A DNA stretch of 64,000 nt. Source: DASWZN01 sp036404435. Its GTDB lineage: Bacteria > Acidobacteriota > Terriglobia > Bryobacterales > Bryobacteraceae. Positions 8,541-16,732 of the stretch are shown here, in pieces. The DNA lies in assembly GCA_036404435.1 (NCBI GenBank), contig DASWZN010000053.1, positions 1-64,000 of the forward strand, given 5' to 3'. The translations under genes and the position numbers were made by a program. Numbering within the stretch: the stretch's first letter is position 1; each line of letters opens with the position of its first letter. Under the pieces are notes generated by a model. The model saw only the letters and a list, made by a program, of their open reading frames with translations, did not search any database and was not told the origin of the DNA.

Positions 8541-9725
8541 ATGTCCGCCTCCGCAGCCTCGCGTCCGAGCGCCCGTCGTGGTGCCTGCGCGTTGGTGGCG
8601 ATCCTGTCCGCGCTCCTGGTCTTTGGCTGGACCGCAGCCCGGATCCACTACGCGTTTGGCGGAAACTGGACGGCGGCATTTTTCACCGGCACGACTTTCC
8701 GTGTACCGCCGGACCTCAATGCGGGGACGTATCGTTTCGAAGGCAACGGCTACGATGGCCAATTCTACCGATACCTGGCGCATGATCCATTTCTCCTGAG
8801 AGGTTACTCCCGCTATATGGATGCGCCGCAACTGCGCTCTCGCCGGCTTCTGGTTCCGCTGGCGGCGTGGCTGTTCGGCTTCGGGCAGCGCCGATGGATA
8901 GACGGCGCGTACATCGCCGTTGAGATGCTGTTCCTGGCTTTGGGCGCATACTGGTGCGCCCGGCTGCTGGCGCGCCGCGACCGCTCTCCGTTGTGGGGGC
9001 TTCTGTTCGTGGTTGTCCCCGCCACGATGGCTTCCTTCGACCGCATGCTGGTCGACGGACCGCTCACGGCTCTTTTCGCCGGGTTTCTGCTGTATTGCGA
9101 GGAGGAGCGCTGGACCCGTGTCTGGGTGATGGCGATGCTGGCTGACCTCACGCGCGAGACGGGACTGCTGCTCAGCGCCGCGCTGGTGACGGATCGTTTG
9201 TGGCACCGCGACTGGCGCCGGGCCGCCTGGTTCGCTTCGAGCGGCGTCCCGGCGGCCGCCTGGTACGGGTACCTGGCCACGCGTCAGGCGCACGACGCGC
9301 CGGTAAGTCTGCTTGCAGTTCCGGCCGGGGGTCTCGTGCGGCGGCTGCTTTGGTTCCGGACGGTCCCTGATCCCGATCCGCGCGTGCAACTGTTGCTGCG
9401 AGTCACCGATGTTCTGGCCGTGCTGGGACTGGCCATCAGCATTATCCTGGCCGTGCGCTGGCTCCTGCAGCGCCGCTCCGGCCCCGCGAGTCTCTGCGTC
9501 GGCTTCTTTACGGCCCTGGCACTGGTGCTCGGTGCGCCGGGTCACATGCTCGATGCGTTTGGCTTCGCGCGTCCTGTTTCGCCGCTGCTGTTGTGGGTCA
9601 CCATCGAGGCGGTCTCTCGCAAGCAGTGGAGCGCCATCGTGCCACCGCTTCTGGTGAGCATCGGTGTCGGCGTCGTGTTTATCAGGCCGTTCCTGGCGGT
9701 CATGAAGGGCCTGCTCGGGCGCTAA
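8541..9725 (+). CDS. Multi-pass membrane protein, glycosyltransferase-like
   Basis: The 394-residue protein has about 8-9 hydrophobic segments, beginning at residues 13-32 (ALVAILSALLVFGWTAARI). The loop after the first segment contains NGYDGQFYRYLAHDPF near residue 70. Such DGQFY-type loops occur in GT-C-like integral membrane proteins tied to cell-surface glycopolymers (AZOBR_p60025-like); this is recalled, not searched. An acidic residue in that loop could be catalytic. ATG 8541 is chosen because the membrane protein begins there and a -10 box sits directly upstream. Without homology data the substrate is unknown. Confidence 0.6.
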   Translation: MSASAASRPSARRGACALVAILSALLVFGWTAARIHYAFGGNWTAAFFTGTTFRVPPDLNAGTYRFEGNGYDGQFYRYLAHDPFLLRGYSRYMDAPQLRSRRLLVPLAAWLFGFGQRRWIDGAYIAVEMLFLALGAYWCARLLARRDRSPLWGLLFVVVPATMASFDRMLVDGPLTALFAGFLLYCEEERWTRVWVMAMLADLTRETGLLLSAALVTDRLWHRDWRRAAWFASSGVPAAAWYGYLATRQAHDAPVSLLAVPAGGLVRRLLWFRTVPDPDPRVQLLLRVTDVLAVLGLAISIILAVRWLLQRRSGPASLCVGFFTALALVLGAPGHMLDAFGFARPVSPLLLWVTIEAVSRKQWSAIVPPLLVSIGVGVVFIRPFLAVMKGLLGR

Positions 9726-9736
9726 CCGATGCCAAC

Positions 9737-9765
9737 TTGCGCCCGGAAGCTTCCGGGCCTAGAAT
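9737..9765 (+). promoter_or_regulatory. Promoter whose 17-bp spacer is a palindrome
   Basis: TTGCGC (9737-9742) and TAGAAT (9760-9765) are 17 bases apart. The spacer is almost wholly an 18-bp perfect palindrome, GCCCGGAAGCTTCCGGGC (9741-9758). The next gene starts at 9825. The arrangement resembles promoters in which a regulator binds between the two boxes. A small REP-type repeat that happens to look like a promoter is the alternative. Confidence 0.5.
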
Positions 9766-9824
9766 CGAAACCAGACAGAGCAGGGGGCGGCCGCCCGGGT
9801 CGTCCCGGCAAGGAGGGCTGGCTG

Positions 9825-10148
9825 ATGGCGAATCCTGAAAAATACAAGAGGAATCTGGTGTCCGAGTTCCTCGGAGACGACGACGCGAGTGAACCTGCGC
9901 AGTCGCGCAGCGTTCACCTGACCGGCGCTCAGGAAAAGGCGGTGAAAGCGGCTCCGCGCCGCTCTCGGTCCGCTGTCGCCGCCGGGCAGGCGCAGAAGCC
10001 AGACGCGGCGCTCGCCCGCGAGCCCGCTCCTCCTCCGAAACCGGAGGAAAGAACCTCACAAGCCCATTCGCCCGAGCACCTCAGGAAGCTTCAGCGGCTT
10101 CCCAAGCTCCGCGCTCCTTACACCAATCCCGGCCGCCGCGCCGGCTGA
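9825..10148 (+). CDS. Small disordered basic protein of unknown function
   Basis: This 107-residue protein is unrecognised. The first 20 residues (MANPEKYKRNLVSEFLGDDD) look helical and amphipathic; the rest is rich in Ala, Pro, Arg and Lys and probably unstructured, ending PYTNPGRRAG. It has no signal peptide or membrane segment. A strong AGGAGG site eight bases before ATG 9825 decides the start and argues that the gene is real. It is preceded by a palindrome-spaced promoter. Nothing around it points to a function. Confidence 0.55.
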   Translation: MANPEKYKRNLVSEFLGDDDASEPAQSRSVHLTGAQEKAVKAAPRRSRSAVAAGQAQKPDAALAREPAPPPKPEERTSQAHSPEHLRKLQRLPKLRAPYTNPGRRAG

Positions 10149-10512
10149 GTCGCTGACGGCACCGCTTCCCGAAATGAAGCCGCACGGCGGTCGCGCCACC
10201 AGCGTCGCCGCCACGGTCAGGACGACCGCCACGCCGTAAACCCGTCGGGTGATCACCCGGATCTGCGCCGCTACCCGCCCCACGCGGATCAGAAGAAACA
10301 TCACATCCCGTTGGGCCAGCGATGCGATCCGCCCCAGCACTGTTCGTACGGCAGGCCTCCGGCCTGCTAGCCGCATTTCCGTGAATGCCCTGTTACAGCC
10401 CCGTGAATTCCTCGCGGCAGGCCCGATTTTTTAGCTGGTCTTAAGACTCGAATGCTTTAATCGAGCGTCCCGCCCGATTCGGGAGTCTCGGACCTGAGAA
10501 AAGGAGTTAAGC
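10149..10512. other. Gene-free stretch with structured leader of the next gene
   Basis: No convincing gene is seen. A hairpin, GCAGGCC-TCC-GGCCTGC, lies at 10351-10367 and is not followed by a T-run. Just before the receptor gene are nested inverted repeats: GACTC/GAGTC (10445-10449 with 10483-10487) enclosing CTCGA-N9-TCGAG (10447-10465) and CCCGA-T-TCGGG (10473-10483). They would lie in the 5' leader or be operators. A minus-strand frame with one hydrophobic segment (to 10376) overlaps the preceding gene and is not supported. Confidence 0.4.
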
Positions 10513-13485
10513 GTGAAACACATATTTGCATTCGTCTTTGTCCTCGGCATCTTCGCACTGCCCGCGTCGGCACAGGACCGCACTGCCATCAACGGCACAG
10601 TCACCGACCCCTCCGGCGCCGTTGTGCCAAACGTGAAGGTCGAATTGAAGTCTCCGGCCACCGGCCTTTCCCGCGAGGCGGTCACCGGCGCCACCGGCAT
10701 CTACGAGTTTCCGGCGCTCCCCATCGGCTCGTACAACCTCATCCTGTCGAAGGCCGGCTTCAAACCCTTCGAGGTCAATGGCGTCGATCTGCTCTACGGC
10801 CAGGTGCGCACCGTCGACGCCACCCTCGCCATCGGTGCCAGCGCCGATGCCGTCCAGGTCACTGCCAGCTCCGAACTGCTGAACCGGACTTCAGCGGAAG
10901 TCGGCCAGGTCGTAGAATCCGAGCAGATCAGCGAGATCCCCATCAGTGGCCGCAACTGGGCTAGCCTGATGCTGCTTGCGCCCGGCGCCATCAACTACGG
11001 CGACGGCGCGCAACGCGCCATCTGCTTCAACGGCCACTCGCTCGACGACAGTAACTTCACCTTTGACGGCGTCGACACCAGCGGCGTCCAGGAGCAGACG
11101 CAGAAGGCCGATACCCGGCTGAACATCGCGCTGGAATCCATCGCCGAGTTCCGCGTCAGCGACGCCGTCTATACCGCCGAGGCCGGTTCGGCCGGCGGGG
11201 CGCAGGTCAACGTGGTCTCGAAATCCGGGACGAACGAGTTTCACGGCAGCACGTTCTATGCCGTCCGCAACGATGCGCTGGACGCCCGCTCGCCCTTCGA
11301 CGGGCCAACTCTGCCGCCCTTCACCCTCAACCAGTTCGGCGCCAGCTTCGGTGGCCCCGCAATCCGCAACAAGGCTTTCTTCTTCCTGAACTACGAAGGC
11401 CTGCGCCAGAGCCTCGGCGAGACCCTCACCAACTACATTCCCAACGACGCGTTTCGCGCTGAGGTACTAGCCACATCGCCACAGCTCGCGCCGATCCTGA
11501 ATGCCTACCCCACCGGTGGGACCCCCGACCCGAACGATCCGGCCCACATCACGAACATCTTCACGAAGGTCGTTACCGACACCGTTCGCGAGGACGCCGG
11601 GATGGCCCGCTTCGACTACCGCTTCGACGACGCGAACACGGCCTATGTGCGCTACAACATCGATAACGCCTACATCGACACACCCACGGACGCCCTCGGA
11701 GACCACAACGTTATTCCCCACGTCCCTTCGAATGTCGTCGTCGAACTCCAGCACGTCTTTTCCCCCACCACTTACGACGAGGTCAAGTTCGGAGTAAATC
11801 GCGCCAACTACCACAACTGGACCTATGGCACGTCGCCGGTCGCCGTGAGCCCCGGCCCCTTCGACAGCGTCAGCGACACCTCGCTCGACACCGAGGTCGG
11901 CACCACCTTCTCCTATATCGACGACCTGACCATGGTCCGCGGGCGGCACACCCTGAAGGTGGGCGTGGACATCCGGCGCATCCGCCTGAATAACTCCGGC
12001 AACACCCTGACCACATCCACCCTCAGCTACGACACGGCTCAAGATCTCATCGACAACACCGCGGCGTCGGCCACGTATCTACAAGGCGAGGGCGTGGTCG
12101 GCAACCGGCGAACCTTCGCCGCGGGCTACGCACAGGACACCTTCAAAGCCACGCCGAATCTCACCTTGAACCTGGGGCTGCGCTATGAGTACTATTCAGT
12201 GGCGCACGAGATTCTGAACCGCTCAGCTGTCGTCGATATTGTGAACTGCGGCGGCTTCTGCCCGAAGGGCACGCCTTACTACAGCCCCAACACGGGGGAC
12301 TTCGGTCCGCGCATCGGCTTGGCCTGGGCGCCCTCTATGTTGAATGGGAAGACCGTCATCCGCACGGGCTTCGGCATCTACTTCGGCGGCAATCAGAACG
12401 ACGACTTCAGCGATCCCGCCGAAAGCGCCGTGCCCCGCTACTCCTTGACCCAAGCCGACTTCCCCACGCTCGGCTATCCTCTGGTCGCCTTCCTCAATCC
12501 GGCGAACCAGCTCTTTTCGCCCAAGGCGATCGCCCGTGATCGCAAGGATCTCTCTTACAATAACTGGGATTTCATGATCCAGCAGCAACTGCCGAAGGAA
12601 TTCGTGGGGCAAGTCGGCTATGTGGGCGGCGAGGGCCACCACCTGTTCGACAAGTACACAGTCAACCTCATTAATCCGGCCACCGGCCTGCGCCCGCTGA
12701 CTAACTTCAGCTCGTTCGGGCTGAAGGCCAACGACGGAAACAACGACTTCAACGCGCTCCAGGCGTCCTTACAGCGGCGCTTCGTTCACGGCCTCTTGTT
12801 CCAGGCCAATTACATGTGGTCGCATGGCATTACGGACGCCTCCGACGGATCGGGGACCAGCGTGAGCTTTGAGAACATGGCCTGCCGCGCGTGCGACCGC
12901 AGCGACAGCGACCTCGACGTCCGCCACACCGTCACCATCAACGGCATCTATCAGCTACCCTTTGGTCACGGGCAGCGCTTTCTGAACAGCGGGTTCGCTT
13001 CGCACGCGCTCGCCGGCTGGGAGCTCTCCAGCCTGGCCTCGGCACGCACCGGCCTTCCGGTGAACATCACCATGACCCGCAAAGCCTCCGCGATGCTGGA
13101 CGGCAACACATCCAGCCAGCGCCCCAACCTCGTTCCCGGCCAGTCCATCTATGCCACCGATCAAACCATCAACGACTGGTTTAACCTCGGCGCGTTTTCG
13201 ACGCCGGCAAACGACACCTGGGGCGATCTCGGCCGCTACGTTGCCACCGGGCCCGGCGCGTTCGAGATCGATACCTCCCTCGAGAAGAAGTTCCAGCTCA
13301 CCGAGCGCTACACCTTCGACCTGCGCGCCTCCGCCTTCAACCTGCTCAATCACCCGGAGTTCTCCAATCCAGCCAGCAATATTTCGAAGGCCAGCTTCGG
13401 AACGATCACCAGCATCCTGAACGACGGAGCGACCGGGTCTGGCGCGCCGCGCCGCATCGAATTCATGCTGCGCCTCGTGTTCTAG
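10513..13485 (+). CDS. Oar-like TonB-dependent outer-membrane receptor
   Basis: The 990-residue protein has a signal peptide (MKHIFAFVFVLGIFALPASAQ). A carboxypeptidase-regulatory-like beta-sandwich covers about 24-105 (INGTVTDPSGAVVPNVKVEL). A plug-like region follows with IPISGRNWASLMLLAPG near 145 and FTFDGVDTSG near 180. The rest is a long barrel ending MLRLVF with terminal Phe. Start is GTG 10513 with AAGGAG six bases upstream. This family is expanded in Acidobacteria and is presumed to take up large substrates such as oligosaccharides or peptides; the ligand here is unknown. Metallophosphatase 13502 follows after 16 bases, suggesting joint transcription. Confidence 0.88.
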   Translation: MKHIFAFVFVLGIFALPASAQDRTAINGTVTDPSGAVVPNVKVELKSPATGLSREAVTGATGIYEFPALPIGSYNLILSKAGFKPFEVNGVDLLYGQVRTVDATLAIGASADAVQVTASSELLNRTSAEVGQVVESEQISEIPISGRNWASLMLLAPGAINYGDGAQRAICFNGHSLDDSNFTFDGVDTSGVQEQTQKADTRLNIALESIAEFRVSDAVYTAEAGSAGGAQVNVVSKSGTNEFHGSTFYAVRNDALDARSPFDGPTLPPFTLNQFGASFGGPAIRNKAFFFLNYEGLRQSLGETLTNYIPNDAFRAEVLATSPQLAPILNAYPTGGTPDPNDPAHITNIFTKVVTDTVREDAGMARFDYRFDDANTAYVRYNIDNAYIDTPTDALGDHNVIPHVPSNVVVELQHVFSPTTYDEVKFGVNRANYHNWTYGTSPVAVSPGPFDSVSDTSLDTEVGTTFSYIDDLTMVRGRHTLKVGVDIRRIRLNNSGNTLTTSTLSYDTAQDLIDNTAASATYLQGEGVVGNRRTFAAGYAQDTFKATPNLTLNLGLRYEYYSVAHEILNRSAVVDIVNCGGFCPKGTPYYSPNTGDFGPRIGLAWAPSMLNGKTVIRTGFGIYFGGNQNDDFSDPAESAVPRYSLTQADFPTLGYPLVAFLNPANQLFSPKAIARDRKDLSYNNWDFMIQQQLPKEFVGQVGYVGGEGHHLFDKYTVNLINPATGLRPLTNFSSFGLKANDGNNDFNALQASLQRRFVHGLLFQANYMWSHGITDASDGSGTSVSFENMACRACDRSDSDLDVRHTVTINGIYQLPFGHGQRFLNSGFASHALAGWELSSLASARTGLPVNITMTRKASAMLDGNTSSQRPNLVPGQSIYATDQTINDWFNLGAFSTPANDTWGDLGRYVATGPGAFEIDTSLEKKFQLTERYTFDLRASAFNLLNHPEFSNPASNISKASFGTITSILNDGATGSGAPRRIEFMLRLVF

Positions 13486-13501
13486 CCGCATCCAATTGGA
13501 A

Positions 13502-14581
13502 ATGAAATACACGCTTCTCGTATTGAGTGCCCTGGGCGCTGCCTCGTGCCTGAGCGCCCAGACAAAACTGGCCGGCGGACCCTTCGTGGTGAACGCCGGC
13601 CCGAGGTCTGCAACGGTCGTCTGGATCGTCGAGACCGGACGCGCCTCGCTCGGCACCGTGCCGGACCAACCGGAGACCACCGGCGTGGTGCTGCACGCCG
13701 AGAAAGCCCCGTTCGGCGGGCTCACTCCCGGCACCACTTACTACTACAACGTTACCGGCAGCGAAGACGGAAAGGGCTCCTTCAAAACCCCACCGCGCGA
13801 AGACGCTCCGTTTCAGTTCGTCGTCTACGGCGATACGCGCACTCGCCACGATGTCCATCGCCAGGTGATCGGCGCAATCCTGAAACAGTCCTCGCCCGAT
13901 TTCGTCGTGCAAACCGGGGACTTGGTCGCCGATGGCGCCGATACCGCGCTCTGGCCCATATTCTTCGACATTGAACGCGAATTGCTGCGAAAGGCAGCCT
14001 TCTTTCCAGTCCTCGGCAACCACGAGCGCAATGACCGGAATTTCTACGAGTTCTTCGATCTCGCCTCGACACCCTACTACTCCTTCAACTGGGGAAGTTG
14101 TCACTTCGCCATGCTCGATAGCGACATCAGAAGTGCCGGAAAGACCGAGCCCGCACGCCAGGCCTTCTGGAACGAGCAGGTTCGCTGGCTGGAAGAAGAC
14201 CTGCAGAAGAGTCAGTCCGCCGCCTTCCGCTTTGTCGTCGCCCATCATCCGCCCATGACTGCCGTCGCTCACCGCCAGGGCGATAATCCGCACATGACCG
14301 CGCTGATGCCCCTGCTCGAGAAGTACAAGGTTACCGCAGGCTTGTTCGGGCACGACCACAACTACCAGCACTACCTCCGCAACGGTGTTCACTACTTCAT
14401 CACCGGCGGAGGCGGAGCGCCGTTGTACGACGTGGATAAGCCCCCCGAGGGAATCACACGCAAGGTGGCGAGCACCGAGAACTTCCTGGTCGTGGACGTC
14501 AGTGGAAAGAGCGTGCGCGTCCGTGCCCTGACGCCCGCCGGCGAAACGCTGGAGATCACGGAGTTGGGAAAAGCCCAGTGA
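13502..14581 (+). CDS. Exported metallophosphoesterase, purple-acid-phosphatase type
   Basis: It would hydrolyse phosphomonoesters or diesters outside the cytoplasm. The 359-residue protein has a signal peptide (YTLLVLSALGAASCLSAQ), then a fibronectin-like N-terminal domain (to about 90, ending GLTPGTTYYYNV). The calcineurin-like catalytic domain follows with all metal motifs in order: GDTR near 110, TGDLVADG near 138, GNHE near 172, AHHPP near 248 and GHDHNY near 283. ATG 13502 is preferred to TTG 13496 because the signal peptide begins there. It sits directly behind the Oar-like receptor, so it may act on the receptor's substrate (inference). Its end is three bases from the convergent regulator gene. 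Confidence 0.88.
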   Translation: MKYTLLVLSALGAASCLSAQTKLAGGPFVVNAGPRSATVVWIVETGRASLGTVPDQPETTGVVLHAEKAPFGGLTPGTTYYYNVTGSEDGKGSFKTPPREDAPFQFVVYGDTRTRHDVHRQVIGAILKQSSPDFVVQTGDLVADGADTALWPIFFDIERELLRKAAFFPVLGNHERNDRNFYEFFDLASTPYYSFNWGSCHFAMLDSDIRSAGKTEPARQAFWNEQVRWLEEDLQKSQSAAFRFVVAHHPPMTAVAHRQGDNPHMTALMPLLEKYKVTAGLFGHDHNYQHYLRNGVHYFITGGGGAPLYDVDKPPEGITRKVASTENFLVVDVSGKSVRVRALTPAGETLEITELGKAQ

Positions 14582-14584
14582 GTT

Positions 14585-15262
14585 TCACGGCGCGTCGGCC
14601 AGCAGGGTGTATCCGATTCCGCGAACGGTACGCAGAAACTGCCGTTCTCCCTCTGCCGCGATCCGGGCGCGCAAGGCGCCAATGAAGACGTACAAGGTGC
14701 CGTCGTTGACGCCAGCGTCGCTGCCCCAGCCGGCTTCCGCCAGAACGTTCTTGGGAACGATGGCGCCGGCCCGTCGCATCAACGTCTCCAGCAATGCGTA
14801 CTCGGTGCGAGTCAGTGCCACCACCCGTGAGCCGCGCTGCAACTCGTGCGTCCGCGCCTTCAGCCGGAGGTCCCCGAACTCTAGATCCGGAGGGTAGGTG
14901 ACCGGATTCCTCCGGTGCAGCGCCCGGATGCGCGCCAGAAGCACGTCGAGCGCGAACGGCTCGGCCAGGCAGTCATCCGCTCCCAGGTCCAGACCGCGCA
15001 CCATGTCGGCCGTCGAGCCGCGCGGGGTGACTAGGATGGCCGGAGTGTTCCGCTTGGCCGCCCGCAGGCGCCGAATCACCTCGAATCCGTCCCGGCGCGG
15101 CAGCATGACGCCCAGAACGATGACATCCAACCCGCTGCACAGCCCCATCGCCAGCGCCTGGTCGCCGTCGGAAGCCAGCGCCACCGAGTGGCCATCCCTC
15201 TCGATCGCGCGCACCAGAGTACGCACCGTGCGCGGCTTGTCCTCGGCCACCAACACCCTCAT
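14585..15262 (-). CDS. OmpR-family response regulator with degenerate receiver
   Basis: The 225-residue protein has a receiver domain (1-115) and an OmpR/PhoB winged helix (about 130-222, with LTRTEYALLETLMRRAG and RTVRGIGYTLL). The receiver lacks its key residues: G51 (VIVLGVMLP) replaces the phosphoacceptor Asp, and E101 (LAEPFA) replaces the invariant Lys. The acidic pair E7-D8 and T79 remain. It therefore probably works without phosphorylation. No histidine kinase is adjacent. The start is the ATG of MRVLVAED; the frame stays open to 15913, but that part overlaps the protease gene and is not receiver sequence. Confidence 0.88.
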   Translation of the reverse strand: MRVLVAEDKPRTVRTLVRAIERDGHSVALASDGDQALAMGLCSGLDVIVLGVMLPRRDGFEVIRRLRAAKRNTPAILVTPRGSTADMVRGLDLGADDCLAEPFALDVLLARIRALHRRNPVTYPPDLEFGDLRLKARTHELQRGSRVVALTRTEYALLETLMRRAGAIVPKNVLAEAGWGSDAGVNDGTLYVFIGALRARIAAEGERQFLRTVRGIGYTLLADAP

Positions 15263-15315
15263 CCGGTCATTATGCGGCGGCCTGTGTGAAGTTCGCGTGA
15301 CGCCTTCGTGAATCC

Positions 15316-16635
15316 TCAGTGACAGGGCTCGACACCCAGCAGTCCGTCGCGGTAATTGATCCTTAGGACGGAGCGGCGGAGCAGTGGGTATCCGAGAAGG
15401 CCCGAGATCCGAACGCCGTACGAGTTGCTCGCCGGGCCGAAGTCGAACGTGGCCACTTCGGGTTCGGTAAACTCGCGCCCGCCGAATTCGAAACTGAGCG
15501 GACCGACCGAGGCCGCACCCCGGACCTCGCCTCCCGGTGAGGCTAGCGCCAGTATTCTCGGCGAGTCGGTCGGGCGCTCGGCCGCGGCAATCGAACGGTC
15601 CACCGCGGTGTGTGCCGCTCCCGTGTCCAGGACGAAGTAGCCCGGGCGCCTCCCGTTGACCAGCGTGGGGACGATGACGAGCTGCTCGACTCTGTAGAAC
15701 GGCAGGTCGCCGTTCGTCTCCGGCGCCGTCCGGTCCCGTTCCTTCCATGCGTTCTCGCCTCGTACCGCCTCCGGCGGCGCGTCGGGGTATGGAAACAGGT
15801 CCAGCGTCTGCCGGCGGGCGTCCAGTCGCAGGAGGAACCTCTCGAAGAAACTGGCGCCAATCACGCCATCCGCCCCGTCCGTTAGCGGCTGGCGCGTGAC
15901 ATACACCAGGCAATTACGGAACCCGAGGTCGCCCACCTGGACCGTTTCCGCCAGCGCCAGCCGGCTGTCTTGCCGCGCTTCGCCCAGACCGGTTACCGCC
16001 GCGTCCACCAAGTCCTCCAGGTGGAGTCTCTCCGCCGCCTTGCGGCTCACGTAGATGCCGCTCGCGCCCGTGTCGAGCGCCAGCAGCAACGGCTTACCTC
16101 CATTGACGCCGACCTTCAGGAGCACGCCCGTAGCGGGTCCGGCCACGGGCGCCCAGGGGATCAGCTTCAGCCGGTACGGCGCGTACGGGCTGCTAAGGAC
16201 CGCGGTCTCGCGCCCATGGAGGCGCGCCAGGACCTGGATTCGCGCCACTGCCATCTCCAGGTCCTTGCGGCTCTCGTGCGCGCCGCGCTCGAGATACCGC
16301 TTCAGAAGGGCGATCTCTTCCGCGGGTGTCTGCGCCAGCGCGGCGTACGCGCGGAGAATCTCCGGATCGTCCGGATCGAGTGAATACGCCCGTTCAATCC
16401 GGGCGCGGGCGGAGCGCCGCCGGAACTGCAACTGATCGAGTTTCGCCAACCCGAGATAAGCGCGCGCAACATTGGGACGCGCTTGCAGGGCCGTTGTGAA
16501 CTGGCTGGCCGCGCCGTCGAAATCGGCTCTTCGGTAGCACGTTTCGCCCGCCAGCACATGTGCCTGCGCGTCCGCGGGCGCCGCGGCGCGGACCGGGACC
16601 GGCACGAGCACCAAGAGTACCCAACTCCACCGCAT
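15316..16635 (-). CDS. Exported TPR protein with two retropepsin-like aspartyl protease domains
   Basis: The 439-residue protein has a signal peptide (MRWSWVLLVLVPVPVRAAA), then TPR-like helices (about 22-135). Two aspartyl-protease half-domains follow, with catalytic motifs D188-TGAS and D337-TGAA. Retropepsins normally need two such units, so one chain may supply a full active site, like a pepsin. A protease acting in the periplasm is the likely role, with TPRs for partner binding; the substrate is unknown. A good promoter (16675-16703) drives it from the YncE gap. The degenerate regulator lies 53 bases downstream on the same strand, probably in the same transcript. Confidence 0.8.
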   Translation of the reverse strand: MRWSWVLLVLVPVPVRAAAPADAQAHVLAGETCYRRADFDGAASQFTTALQARPNVARAYLGLAKLDQLQFRRRSARARIERAYSLDPDDPEILRAYAALAQTPAEEIALLKRYLERGAHESRKDLEMAVARIQVLARLHGRETAVLSSPYAPYRLKLIPWAPVAGPATGVLLKVGVNGGKPLLLALDTGASGIYVSRKAAERLHLEDLVDAAVTGLGEARQDSRLALAETVQVGDLGFRNCLVYVTRQPLTDGADGVIGASFFERFLLRLDARRQTLDLFPYPDAPPEAVRGENAWKERDRTAPETNGDLPFYRVEQLVIVPTLVNGRRPGYFVLDTGAAHTAVDRSIAAAERPTDSPRILALASPGGEVRGAASVGPLSFEFGGREFTEPEVATFDFGPASNSYGVRISGLLGYPLLRRSVLRINYRDGLLGVEPCH

Positions 16636-16674
16636 CGCATCGTCCTGTGGGCCGGGGCAGCCTGGCCCATCCGT

Positions 16675-16715
16675 ATATTACAAGACGATGACGGAAATGT
16701 CACAACAATGTTACA
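16675..16715 (-). promoter_or_regulatory. Promoter and inverted repeat upstream of the aspartyl-protease gene
   Basis: On the minus strand GTGACA (16703-16698) and TAATAT (16680-16675) are exactly 17 bases apart. The -35 box is one arm of TGTAAC-N6-GTGACA (16715-16698), an imperfect inverted repeat with the spacing of Crp/Fnr-type operators. A bound protein would cover the -35 box, either activating or repressing. The start point should lie near 16668, giving a leader of about 33 bases. Confidence 0.5.
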
Positions 16716-16732
16716 GGCGCAACCCAAACTGC

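Noticed and set aside
10351..10367. Hairpin GCAGGCC-TCC-GGCCTGC as a terminator
   Set aside because: No T-tract follows on either strand and no gene ends just before it; it may be a small dispersed repeat.
10056..10376. Minus-strand frame with one hydrophobic segment
   Set aside because: It overlaps a plus-strand gene with a strong ribosome-binding site; no site or promoter supports it.
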